Origin: CF-118 sp035689345
Lineage (GTDB): Bacteria > Chloroflexota > Dormibacteria > Dormibacterales > Dormibacteraceae
Length of the DNA: 39,082 bases
Assembly: GCA_035689345.1 (NCBI GenBank)
Contig: DASSLR010000046.1
Location: forward strand, 1 to 39,082
Reading direction: 5' to 3'
Below the pieces are notes generated by a model that did no database searches, was not told where the DNA came from, and saw nothing but the letters and a program-made list of their open reading frames with translations. Numbering within the stretch: the stretch's first letter is position 1; each line of letters starts with the position of its first letter. Position numbers and translations under genes: made by a program. This document shows positions 32,189 to 39,082 of this stretch, one piece after another.

Positions 32189-33666
32189 TGCGAGTGCGTG
32201 CTTGCCAGGCGCGCCAGTGGGAGAGTGAAGGTGAAGCGTGGACCGCGGCGCATGTTCTCCGCGCGGATGGTGCCGCCGTGCGCCTCGACCACCCGCTTGC
32301 AGATCGCGAGGCCGAGCCCGGTACCTGTCGCGCGCCGTGTCCAGAAAGTGTCGAACACGCGATCGAGGTCGGTCGGGGGGATCGCCGGACCGTCGTTCTC
32401 CACCCACGCCTCGAGCTTTCCGTCGCGCGACGCCGCGCCGATGCCGATGCCGCCGCCGGCGGGCGACCATTCGGCGGCGTTCTCGAGAAGATTCGTCAGC
32501 ACACGTCCGACCTGGGTCTCGTCGACGTCGACCGCCGGCAGGTCGGCAGGTGCATCGACCTCCAGGTCGTGACCCTGGAGCTCTGACCGTACCTGGCGCA
32601 CCGACGTGCCCACGAGATCGGCGAACGAGTGGGGCTCGCGGTGCAGCTCGACGCCCGCTTCCAGGCGCGACAGCGCGAGCATGTCGCCCACCATGTGGTC
32701 GAGCCTCGTGGCCTGGCGGTCCATGTCGCGAGCCAGGTCCTGCTGGTCGGAGGCCAGGCCGGCGCCGGGCGCCGCGAGCGCTGTGAGGCCCGCCCGGAGC
32801 GACGCGATCGGGCTCTTGAGCTCGTGCGACACGGACGAGAGGATCGCGGCCTTCAGCCGGTCCGAGGCTTCGAGACCACGCGCCCTTTCCGCCTCGAGGG
32901 CCGCGCGCCGGCGATCGAGCAGCAGGCCCGCGAGCCCGATGAGCGCCGCCAGCATCCTGAGGTCGGCCTCCGCCGGACCGTCCGCGTCGAGCTCGACGAC
33001 GGCGACGCCGCTGTCCATGGGCAGGTACGCCGGGTCGGTGCGGCCAGGGTGGGTGCGCATCAGCCGGACCGTGCCCTCGCTCACCGAGATACCGACCGCG
33101 CGACCTGACTCGAAGCTCCAGGCCGCCTGGGTCAGCTCGTGGGCGGTCAGCTCGTCACCGCTCAGGTGTGCGGCCTTGCCACCGGCGACCGACGCGAGCC
33201 CGAAGCGGCGCACGCCCGGCACCGCCCGGGCGCGCTCACACAGCAGCGCGAGCGCCCTGGACGCCTCCGGCGAGCGCAGCGCCGCGGTCGCAAGCTCGTA
33301 GAGCGCCCGTGACTGCGAAGCCATGGCCTCGGCGGTCGCCTGCGTGCGGCGCAGCGACGCGGCCAGCTGGCTGGTCACCAGCGCCACCGCCAGCAGGACG
33401 AAAAGCTCCAGGAGCTGGCTGGGACCGGCGACCGTGAACGTGCCGACGGGCGGAACGAAGAAGAAGTCGTACAGCAGGAAGGCGGCGACGCTGGCCGTGA
33501 CCGCGGGCCACCTGCCCCAGCGTGCTCCGAGCCAGAGGACCAGGAGCAGATACAGCGCCGAGAGCCCGCCGACAGACGCGTACACCTGGACGAGCGCGAT
33601 GCCACCGGTCACGGCCGCAGCGCCGAGCACGGCGACGGCGAACGGCACGGCGCGACGCGCGTTCAC
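32185..33666 (-). CDS. Sensor histidine kinase, KdpD-like C-terminal half only
   Basis: 493 aa. Residues about 8-100 contain four membrane helices of the DUF4118 type (LLYDFFFVPPVGTFTV is characteristic of KdpD). Next come a linker helix (ASLRRTQATAEAMASQS), a GAF-like region (120-250), HisKA with His281 (SSVSHELKSPIASLRAG) and HATPase motifs NLLENAAEWSP and GTGLGLAICKRVVEAHGG. Full KdpD proteins have about 370 further N-terminal residues (KdpD ATP-binding and USP domains); these are absent, and the upstream gene ends 6 nt before the GTG start. It pairs with the KdpE-like regulator. Confidence 0.9.
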   Translation of the reverse strand: MNARRAVPFAVAVLGAAAVTGGIALVQVYASVGGLSALYLLLVLWLGARWGRWPAVTASVAAFLLYDFFFVPPVGTFTVAGPSQLLELFVLLAVALVTSQLAASLRRTQATAEAMASQSRALYELATAALRSPEASRALALLCERARAVPGVRRFGLASVAGGKAAHLSGDELTAHELTQAAWSFESGRAVGISVSEGTVRLMRTHPGRTDPAYLPMDSGVAVVELDADGPAEADLRMLAALIGLAGLLLDRRRAALEAERARGLEASDRLKAAILSSVSHELKSPIASLRAGLTALAAPGAGLASDQQDLARDMDRQATRLDHMVGDMLALSRLEAGVELHREPHSFADLVGTSVRQVRSELQGHDLEVDAPADLPAVDVDETQVGRVLTNLLENAAEWSPAGGGIGIGAASRDGKLEAWVENDGPAIPPTDLDRVFDTFWTRRATGTGLGLAICKRVVEAHGGTIRAENMRRGPRFTFTLPLARLASTHSQ

Positions 33667-33671
33667 GGCCG

Positions 33672-34610
33672 TCAGCTTACGAGCGCGAGCTCTTGCTGCC
33701 GGTTGGCGTACCCCGGGTGGGAGGGATGCGAGACGCGGTACCAGGCAAGGGTTTCCGCCAGGGCGTCTTCCAGGGCCGAGGGCTCGAAGCCGAGCTCGGC
33801 CCGGGCGCGGTCGATGGCGTAGCCTGCCGCCCGCCTCGGATTGGGGCCGTAGGGGCTTGCGCCGTCCGGCAGATCTGCGAACGGGACCGGGCGGAGATCG
33901 GCCGGCTTGCCCATGGCCCGGGCGATGCCCTCGATCAGATCGCGCAGGCTGACGCCCTCGAAGCCCACGTTGTAGGCGCGGTGCTCGACCCGCTTGCGCG
34001 GATCGCAGGCCAGCGCGCACGCGTAACCCACGTCCTTGACCCACGCGAGGCCTGCCTGCCGTTTGTACGTCTCCTGGGGCACGAGCACCGGGCCCCCGTC
34101 GTCCACGCGCTGGATGTAGGCGGCGATGCGCAGCGAACGATCGGCTGCGCCGAACACCGCGGGCGGGCGCACGACCGCCCAGGGGAAACCAGCCGAGCGC
34201 GCCAGCAGCGTCTCGCACCAGCGCTTGCCGCCGGCGTAGTCCAGCTCGGCCGGCGGTTCGCCCTCCAGAGGATGAAAGTCGTCCTCCACGGCGGGACGGC
34301 CCTCCACGTCGGGATAGATCGACCCGCTGGAGACGAACACGTATCGCTGCACGCCGCCGATGCGGATCATGGCGTCGACCTGCGCCGGCTCATAGCACGC
34401 AAGGTCGAGCACGACGTCGGGCTGAGCCGTCTCCAGGGCACTCTTCAGCTGCGTCTCATCGTCGCGGTCGAACGCGACGTAGCTGGTGAAGGTGCCGTAA
34501 GGCCGGTCCTTGCGGCCCGCGGCGATCGTCTCGATGCCGCGGCGCATCAGCTCCTTGCACGCGGCTGTGCCGATGAAGCCGCCACCGCCGAGCACCAGCG
34601 CTCGCGTCAT
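33672..34610 (-). CDS. NAD-dependent epimerase/dehydratase family protein
   Basis: 312 aa extended SDR. GGGGFIGTA (8-16) is the NAD-binding glycine motif; VSSGSIYPD and YAGGKRWCE supply the Ser and Tyr-x3-Lys active site. VVRPPAVFG and YNVGFEG match the sugar-nucleotide epimerase/reductase family. Substrate unknown; isoflavone reductase-like or nucleotide-sugar chemistry are alternatives. ATG at 34610 lies 3 nt after the RapZ-like stop, and the histidine kinase follows after 5 nt, so it sits within one operon from uvrC to the response regulator. Confidence 0.85.
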   Translation of the reverse strand: MTRALVLGGGGFIGTAACKELMRRGIETIAAGRKDRPYGTFTSYVAFDRDDETQLKSALETAQPDVVLDLACYEPAQVDAMIRIGGVQRYVFVSSGSIYPDVEGRPAVEDDFHPLEGEPPAELDYAGGKRWCETLLARSAGFPWAVVRPPAVFGAADRSLRIAAYIQRVDDGGPVLVPQETYKRQAGLAWVKDVGYACALACDPRKRVEHRAYNVGFEGVSLRDLIEGIARAMGKPADLRPVPFADLPDGASPYGPNPRRAAGYAIDRARAELGFEPSALEDALAETLAWYRVSHPSHPGYANRQQELALVS

Positions 34611-34613
34611 TAC

Positions 34614-35285
34614 TTATATGTCGCGGGTGACAAAGTCGACGTCGATCGTGTCGATGGCGCGCAGACGATTGGCCATCTCCGAGGCGAGCACCACCGACCG
34701 ATGCCGGCCGCCGGTGCACCCGAACGCGACCAGCAGGTGCATGCGCCCCTTCTCGTGATAGAGAGGCAGCAGCTCGCGCACCAACCGTTCGAGATCGTCG
34801 AGCAGCTTCTTCGCCGGAGGCTGCTTCATCACGTACTCGACGACCGCCTGGTCGTGGCCCGTGCGCTCACGCAGCTCGGGATCCCAGTAGGGGTTGTCCA
34901 GGAAGCGCGCGTCGATCAGCAGAGCCGCTTCCGCTGGCACGCCGTTCTTGTAGCCGAACGCCAGGCACGTGACGAGCGGCCGCCTGCGACTGCGCAGGTG
35001 CTCCGCCAGCTCAGGAAGCTCGTTGGACTCGACCCGGTGGTGCGCGCGCTCATATGTGCCCTCCGCCTCGCCATCGGCCGCGCCTTCGTGCACCAGCACG
35101 TACTTGAGCCCGATCCGGTCCGCGTCGCGCAGCAGCTCCGCCCCGCCCCCGACGACGCCCAGGACCGAATCGCCCTCCGGCAGCGTGGCGAAGTCGCGAA
35201 GGCGGCGAAAGCCCTTCGCCTCGAAGATCTCCAGGTCGTGTTCGAGGCGCTGAGAATCCGAGACCCCGAGAACTACGAGCGTCAT
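34614..35285 (-). CDS. RapZ C-terminal domain protein lacking the P-loop domain
   Basis: 223 aa. Residues about 105-223 are a clear RapZ (YvcJ) C-terminal domain: AFGYKNGVPAEAALLIDARF, NPYWDPELRERTGHD and VAFGCTGGRHRSVVLA. Residues 1-100 have no Walker A (GxSGxGKS) and do not resemble the NTPase domain; they look like a replaced or eroded N-terminus (MTLVVLGVSDSQRLEHDLEI). In E. coli the C-terminal domain binds GlcNAc-6-phosphate and small RNAs. Position right after uvrC (ATGA overlap) is the usual rapZ location. RNA or metabolite binding without nucleotide hydrolysis is a reasonable inference. Confidence 0.85.
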   Translation of the reverse strand: MTLVVLGVSDSQRLEHDLEIFEAKGFRRLRDFATLPEGDSVLGVVGGGAELLRDADRIGLKYVLVHEGAADGEAEGTYERAHHRVESNELPELAEHLRSRRRPLVTCLAFGYKNGVPAEAALLIDARFLDNPYWDPELRERTGHDQAVVEYVMKQPPAKKLLDDLERLVRELLPLYHEKGRMHLLVAFGCTGGRHRSVVLASEMANRLRAIDTIDVDFVTRDI

Positions 35286-37132
35286 AGCGTCTCTTTCAGG
35301 CGCCGCGCCAGCTTCTCCGGGACTCCCACCGCCACGATGTCCTCGACGGGCGCATCGCGGATCGCCTGCACGGAGCCGAACTGGCGCAGCAGCGCCCGCT
35401 TGCGCGCCGGCCCGATGCCCTCGATCGAGTCGAGCGGTGAGGACAGCGCCTTGCGCGACCTGACCTTGCGGTGATGCGTGATGGCGAATCGATGCGCCTC
35501 GTCGCGAATGCGCTGGACGAGGAACATTCCGGGCGAGTTGTGCTCCTGCACGATGGGCTCGGCGCGCCCGGGCGCGAAGATCTCTTCCCTCTCCTTGGCC
35601 AGCGCGAAGGTCGGGATGTCGGCGAATCCCACCTCTTCCATCACCTCGAGGGCCGCGCCCAACTGCCCCTTGCCGCCGTCGATGAGGATCAGGTCGGGAC
35701 GGCTGGTGAACGAGCGATCGCCCGCGGCGTCCGCGTCCTCGCGGCGCAATGACGACTCCAGGCGCTCGAGCCGGCGGCGCAGCACCTCCTGCAGCATCGC
35801 GAAGTCGTTCGGCCCCGGCACGTAGCGGATGCGGAAGTGGCGGTAGTGATCGTTGCGCGGTCTGCCGTCCTCGAACACGACCATCGCGCCCACGGCCGAG
35901 TCGCCCTGGATGTTGGAGATGTCGTAGCACTCGATTCGCTTCGGGGGCTGCTCGAGCTCCAGGGCCTCGGCGAGGGCCGCAAGCATCGGCTCGGTGCGGC
36001 TGCGGTCGTAGTCAGCCTGGATGCGCATCTGCTCGAGCTCCTGCGCCGCGGTCTCGGCCAGCTGCGTGACCAGCGCGCGCTTGCGCCCGCGCTGCGGGAC
36101 GTCGATGCTGACTGGTCCGCCACGCCGCTGCGTGAGCCAGTCGCGCATCAGGTCGGGATCCTCGACCGGCCCGGGCACGATCACGCTGCGCGGCACGTGG
36201 GTGGCGCTCGTGTAGTACTGAAGCAGGAAGCTGCGCAGCAGCTCCGACTCGCCGGCGTCGCCGGCCCCGTCGAGGGGATGGCCGTCGTGGCCGACCATCT
36301 TGCCCTGGCGCACGTACGCGACCTCGACGAACACGTCGTTTCCCTTCCGCGCGTACGCGATGAGGTCCTGGTCGTCCCGACCGTGCACGAGCACCTTCTG
36401 GCGGTCGGCGATGCGCTCGATGGACTGCAGCTGATCGCGATATCGCGCCGCGTTCTCGAAGTCGAGCCGGTCGGCCGCGTCGCCCATACGGCCCTCGAGC
36501 TGGCGGACGAGCACGTCGGACCGGCCCTCCATGAACAGCGCGACCTCGTGGATTCGTGCCTTGTAATCCTCGGGACTTATCCGCTTCTCACACGGACCGG
36601 GGCACCGCTTGATGTGGAAGTCGAGGCACACCTTGCCCTGCTTGAAGATCTCGTCCGAGCACGTGCGGAACGGCAGCAGCTGGCGGATCGACTTGACGGT
36701 GCCGCGCAGCGACTGCGCCGAGGTGTAGGGACCGAAGTACAGAGCGCCGTCGTTCTGCACGCGCCGCGAGTAGTGGACGCGCGGATACTCCTGGGTCACC
36801 GGCAGCTTCAGGTAGAGGTAGTTCTTGTCGTCCTTGAGGCGGATGTTGAAGCGCGGCCGGTAGTTCTTGATGAGATTGCACTCGAGGACGAGCGCCTCGA
36901 CCTCGTTTGCGCACTGCACGAACTCGAAGTCGTAGATGCGGCGCACCATCTCGTCGACGCGCGCGGTCTGCGCGTAGCCGGGCGTGAAGTACTGGCGCAG
37001 ACGGTCGCGCAGGCGCAGCGCCTTGCCGACGTAGATCACCTGCCCGCGCGTGTCCCGGAACAGGTACACGCCGGGCTCGTCAGGCACCGCGCGGAGCCGC
37101 TGCCGGATCGCCTCTTCCTGCTGTGTCGCCAC
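35282..37132 (-). CDS. uvrC: UvrABC system protein C
   Basis: 616 aa excision nuclease subunit. Domains in order: GIY-YIG nuclease (GVYLFRDTRGQVIYVGKALRLRDR, about 19-42) for the 3' incision; cysteine cluster (CLDFHIKRCPGPCEKR); UVR motif binding UvrB (about 205-240); RNase H-like 5' nuclease domain (CYDISNIQGDSAVGAMVVF, LILIDGGKGQ); tandem HhH at the C-terminus (SIEGIGPARKRALLRQFGSV). GTG start at 37132. A TACAAT hexamer lies 11 nt upstream on the minus strand as candidate -10. Confidence 0.96.
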   Translation of the reverse strand: MATQQEEAIRQRLRAVPDEPGVYLFRDTRGQVIYVGKALRLRDRLRQYFTPGYAQTARVDEMVRRIYDFEFVQCANEVEALVLECNLIKNYRPRFNIRLKDDKNYLYLKLPVTQEYPRVHYSRRVQNDGALYFGPYTSAQSLRGTVKSIRQLLPFRTCSDEIFKQGKVCLDFHIKRCPGPCEKRISPEDYKARIHEVALFMEGRSDVLVRQLEGRMGDAADRLDFENAARYRDQLQSIERIADRQKVLVHGRDDQDLIAYARKGNDVFVEVAYVRQGKMVGHDGHPLDGAGDAGESELLRSFLLQYYTSATHVPRSVIVPGPVEDPDLMRDWLTQRRGGPVSIDVPQRGRKRALVTQLAETAAQELEQMRIQADYDRSRTEPMLAALAEALELEQPPKRIECYDISNIQGDSAVGAMVVFEDGRPRNDHYRHFRIRYVPGPNDFAMLQEVLRRRLERLESSLRREDADAAGDRSFTSRPDLILIDGGKGQLGAALEVMEEVGFADIPTFALAKEREEIFAPGRAEPIVQEHNSPGMFLVQRIRDEAHRFAITHHRKVRSRKALSSPLDSIEGIGPARKRALLRQFGSVQAIRDAPVEDIVAVGVPEKLARRLKETL

Positions 37133-37143
37133 CGTCGTGTTGG

Positions 37144-37165
37144 ATTGTAGGAACGGGGTTAGACT
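37144..37165. promoter_or_regulatory. Divergent -10 boxes for uvrC and the DUF4190 gene
   Basis: Minus strand TACAAT (37149-37144) precedes uvrC by 11 nt. Plus strand TAGACT (37160-37165) precedes the DUF4190 GTG by exactly 6 nt, so its transcript would start at or next to the start codon and be leaderless. The -35 boxes are weak on both strands. The whole divergent gap is only 39 bp. Confidence 0.5.
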
Positions 37166-37171
37166 GCCCTC

Positions 37172-37621
37172 GTGAGCACGCCTCCGAGCGACCTCCCACC
37201 GCCGCCTTCGTCGCCTCCGCCGCCACCCTCCACGCCCCAGACCCAGATCGTCGGCCAGCAAGCGGCTCCATCGAGCACCGTGCCGCACACGCCGGGCCTG
37301 CAGCCCCAGGGCGTCGGGGCGGCCGGTCAGACCAACACGCTCGCGGTCGTGAGCCTGGCGGCGGGAATCGGCTCGTTCTTCGCGCACATCATCCCGGGCG
37401 TCGGCGGCTTCACGGTTGCGCTGGTTGCGGCGATCACCGGCTACATGGCGCGCAACCAGATCAAGCAGACGGGCGAGGCGGGCTACGGGATGGCGACGGC
37501 GGGCATGATCATCGGGATCGTGCACATGGCCCTGATCGTGGCGGGCGTCGTGGTGCTCGTCCTGATCTTCATCTTCGGCATCGCCCTTTTCGGCATCGCC
37601 GCGTCGCACACGTCCGGCTAG
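37172..37621 (+). CDS. DUF4190 membrane protein with proline-rich N-terminus
   Basis: 149 aa. Residues 1-50 are Pro/Ser/Gln-rich and probably disordered and cytosolic. Two hydrophobic segments (about 55-80 and 110-143) surround GYMARNQIKQTGEAGYGMATAG, the conserved loop of DUF4190 proteins. Function unknown; common in Actinobacteria. GTG start at 37172 with no ribosome site, consistent with the leaderless promoter. Ends 4 nt into the convergent HNH gene. Confidence 0.85.
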   Translation: MSTPPSDLPPPPSSPPPPPSTPQTQIVGQQAAPSSTVPHTPGLQPQGVGAAGQTNTLAVVSLAAGIGSFFAHIIPGVGGFTVALVAAITGYMARNQIKQTGEAGYGMATAGMIIGIVHMALIVAGVVVLVLIFIFGIALFGIAASHTSG

Positions 37622-38751
37622 GGCGGGACCGCCCGCAGCAGGCCTTCGCCGGCCTGCACCAGTCGCCATCGACCTTCATGCAGCAGACGGTGATGCCGCC
37701 TGCACATGAGGACCAGGTTGAACAGCCTGGTCGCGCCACCGTCCGCCCAGTGCTGGATGTGGTGCGCGTCGGTCCACGCCGGCGGCATGTCGCAGCCGGG
37801 GAACCGGCAGTGCTTGTCGCGCGCCGCCAGGGCTCGCCGCATTGCGCCGGGTACCACTCGGGAGGTCTGGTAAGGCTCGCCGTTCACGATCGGGGTGACC
37901 GAACAGTCGCAGGCGATGCGCCGCGCCGTCTCGGCGTGGATCGGGGTGCTCGACCACTCCATCTCCGCCGCCGGTGAGCCGGGCTCCTGGGCCAGCGTCG
38001 ACATCTCGACGTTGACGGCGATGTGCGGCTTCTGCCCGCCGCTCTCTGGAAGGTTGCCGCCGTCCAGCTGCCTCCGCGCCAGCTCGATCATCGCGTCGGC
38101 GCGTCGCTGCTGCGGCGTCCGCTCGTCGTCCTCGGCCGGCGGCCTCAGCACCGACATCAGCGCCGCCTTCAGCGTGGCGCCGTCGTCGGCGCCGAACTGG
38201 CCGTTGAGGAAGAAGATGCCGCCGAACGTCTGGCTGAGGTTGAGGAACCGCCTTTCGTCTTCTTCGTTGGCGTCGCGCAGGACGCCGCCATCCGGCTCGA
38301 GGCAGTAGCGCAGCTGCATCGTCGCCATCCGCAGCCGTCCTGGGTCCACTTCCCTGGCCGCCGGGACCAGGATCTCTTCTCCGTCCTCCGGCCACAGCTT
38401 GCCCAGCCGCTGCGCCGTCCTGGCGATGAGGGCCGCGTGCTGGTAGGAGATCTCGCCATCCGCCAGCGCCTGGCTGGTGACGGGCAGCGACTGCATCTGC
38501 CTCGCCACCTCCACCCGATCCGAGGCCGCCGCGTGCGTGAGGTGGCAGTTCCAGCGCAGCCAGGCCTTGGCCGAGAGGCAGCCGTCGACTTCGAATGCCC
38601 TCGTCTTGTCCAGGCGATGCACCCGGCGCTGGATCTCGGCGTCGACAGCGCTGCGGTAGCGGAAGAGCTGCTTCAGATCCTCCCTTACCGAGTCGGGAGA
38701 GGCCTCAGAAATGTCCTCGGCCCGAAGCCGTTCGAGGCTGCAGCCCACCAT
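37618..38751 (-). CDS. DUF222 / HNH endonuclease protein (13E12 repeat family)
   Basis: 377 aa. An N-terminal DUF222 helical domain (about 20-290) and an HNH nuclease at 320-365: CRFPGCDMPPAWTDAHHI, then NLVLMCRRHHRLLHEG, with the zinc-type cysteines and catalytic His. Family members occur in multiple copies in Actinobacteria and are suspected mobile or repeat elements; the function is not established. A strong promoter lies just upstream and the mRNA appears leaderless. A 107-bp segment of the gene (38130-38236) is repeated exactly at the window end. Confidence 0.9.
   Translation of the reverse strand: MVGCSLERLRAEDISEASPDSVREDLKQLFRYRSAVDAEIQRRVHRLDKTRAFEVDGCLSAKAWLRWNCHLTHAAASDRVEVARQMQSLPVTSQALADGEISYQHAALIARTAQRLGKLWPEDGEEILVPAAREVDPGRLRMATMQLRYCLEPDGGVLRDANEEDERRFLNLSQTFGGIFFLNGQFGADDGATLKAALMSVLRPPAEDDERTPQQRRADAMIELARRQLDGGNLPESGGQKPHIAVNVEMSTLAQEPGSPAAEMEWSSTPIHAETARRIACDCSVTPIVNGEPYQTSRVVPGAMRRALAARDKHCRFPGCDMPPAWTDAHHIQHWADGGATRLFNLVLMCRRHHRLLHEGRWRLVQAGEGLLRAVPP
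38130..38236 (+). repeat. Internal copy of an exact 107-bp direct repeat
   Basis: Identical base for base to 38976-39082 at an offset of 846 bp, in the same orientation. It encodes about 36 residues of the DUF222 domain (FGGIFFLNGQFGADDGATLK region). Confidence 0.9.
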
Positions 38752-38757
38752 AAGACG

Positions 38758-38786
38758 ATGGTACGAAAATTTGTTCGCCCTGTCAA
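38758..38786 (-). promoter_or_regulatory. Strong leaderless promoter of the HNH gene
   Basis: Minus-strand TTGACA (38786-38781), 17-bp spacer, TACCAT (38763-38758), then 6 nt to the ATG at 38751. The -35 box is a perfect consensus. No room exists for a 5' untranslated region, so the message should begin at the start codon. The spacer is AT-rich (AACAAATTTT), unlike its surroundings. Confidence 0.75.
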
Positions 38787-38841
38787 GCCCAAATCACAAA
38801 TTAACTTCAACCCCGCCGCCCCAGAGTCCCCCAGGCCCTTT

Positions 38842-38975
38842 TCACAGTCCGTCCCTTAACGCTTGGACGAGCCGCTGAATATCCCCTTCGTCGTTCCACC
38901 ACCCGACCGAGGCCCGCAGCCACCCGCCCGGCAGGTGCCGGATCACAACCCCCCGCGCGTACGCGGCCTTCACGA
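38842..38975 (-). CDS. C-terminal end of a class V aminotransferase (partial)
   Basis: About 44 codons ending in TGA: VVKAAYARGVVIRHLPGGWL, then SVGWWNDEGDIQRLVQAL, which resembles the C-terminus of cysteine desulfurase/class V PLP enzymes. The frame continues without a stop into the copied HNH segment (38976-39082), giving a chimeric reading frame of DUF222 sequence joined at PPAE to aminotransferase sequence. This is probably a real gene whose upstream part was lost or replaced at an assembly or recombination junction. The short length limits the family call. Confidence 0.55.
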
Positions 38976-39082
38976 CCTCGGCCGGCGGCCTCAGCACCGA
39001 CATCAGCGCCGCCTTCAGCGTGGCGCCGTCGTCGGCGCCGAACTGGCCGTTGAGGAAGAAGATGCCGCCGAACGTCTGGCTG
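38976..39082 (+). repeat. Terminal copy of the 107-bp direct repeat, running to the window edge
   Basis: Exact copy of 38130-38236. The junction at 38976 falls inside a CCTCGGCCGG-type GC-rich stretch and keeps the reading frame on the minus strand. It may continue beyond the window. Either a second DUF222/HNH paralogue starts here or the sequence end was mis-assembled. Confidence 0.9.

Noticed and set aside
29615..32572. 985-codon open frame on the plus strand
   Set aside because: It lies out of frame over the APC permease and antisense to the two-component genes, and its protein is Arg/His/Ala-rich without motifs; a shadow of high-GC coding.
37618..38751. Intron, homing element or CRISPR-linked nuclease
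   Set aside because: The HNH protein has a DUF222 N-domain and stands in an ordinary intergenic setting; no repeats of CRISPR type or interrupted host gene were found.
1..39082. tRNA, rRNA, phage or insertion sequence genes
   Set aside because: No cloverleaf-like sequence, transposase, integrase or terminal inverted repeat was recognised on either strand; all gaps between genes are under 100 bp.

Overview
This is a gene-dense, high-GC bacterial segment in which every gene from 1 to about 25,160 lies on the minus strand. No rRNA or tRNA gene was seen. The gene set (WhiA, TetR with an AcrR-type C-terminus, DUF222/HNH protein, DUF4190 protein, DUF2550-like protein, -10 boxes six bases before start codons) suggests a Terrabacteria lineage such as Actinomycetota, Chloroflexota or Candidatus Dormibacterota. 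The sequence alone does not decide which. Almost all operon junctions are 1-17 nt overlaps, mostly the 4-nt NTGA type. REGION 1 (1-8,473, minus): a ten-gene aromatic amino acid supra-operon, transcribed trpE-trpG-trpD-trpC-trpF-trpB-trpA-aroH-aroF-tyrA. It takes chorismate to tryptophan, supplies the first shikimate step (DAHP synthase) and starts the tyrosine branch; tyrA runs off the window. Upstream are a DUF2550-like membrane protein and an HhH-GPD DNA repair protein. REGION 2 (9,658-15,455, minus): an aminotransferase followed by an NAD-linked formate dehydrogenase operon. Its catalytic gene (12,360-14,255) is interrupted by an in-frame TGA at exactly the selenocysteine position, and a SECIS-like hairpin follows it, so standard gene calling would split it into two false genes. 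The enzyme is also split and permuted: the catalytic protein lacks the N-terminal [4Fe-4S] domain, which is instead the C-terminal domain of a separate iron-sulfur protein encoded last, after a fused NuoE-NuoF diaphorase. This is the most noteworthy system in the window. REGION 3 (15,468-19,800, minus): an SDR oxidoreductase lacking the usual Tyr-x3-Lys, an oligopeptide-type solute-binding lipoprotein, secG, and a TetR regulator with an ABC-2-like membrane protein behind a palindromic operator. REGION 4 (19,830-25,236, minus): sodA, then whiA-gap-pgk-tpiA-gpmA, driven by a clear promoter that diverges from the next region. Several start codons here are unusual: whiA AUU, pgk probably CUG, tpiA UUG, and gpmA CUG or AUA. 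REGION 5 (25,237-27,418, plus): an orphan E1-beta transketolase-like subunit and an M24 'pita-bread' hydrolase that has lost metal ligands. REGION 6 (27,469-33,666): two divergent APC-type transporters, a small coupled ORF, and a KdpD/KdpE-like two-component system without the KdpD cytosolic sensor domains. Potassium or osmotic control is plausible but not shown. REGION 7 (33,672-37,132, minus): uvrC, a P-loop-less RapZ-like protein and an NAD-dependent epimerase. uvrC, rapZ, whiA, gap, pgk, tpiA and secG form a contiguous cluster in many Actinobacteria, so regions 3, 4 and 7 look like pieces of that neighbourhood; yvcK is absent. REGION 8 (37,172-39,082): a DUF4190 protein, a DUF222/HNH endonuclease, and the end of a class V aminotransferase joined in frame to an exact 107-bp copy of the HNH gene that reaches the window edge, possibly an assembly artefact.
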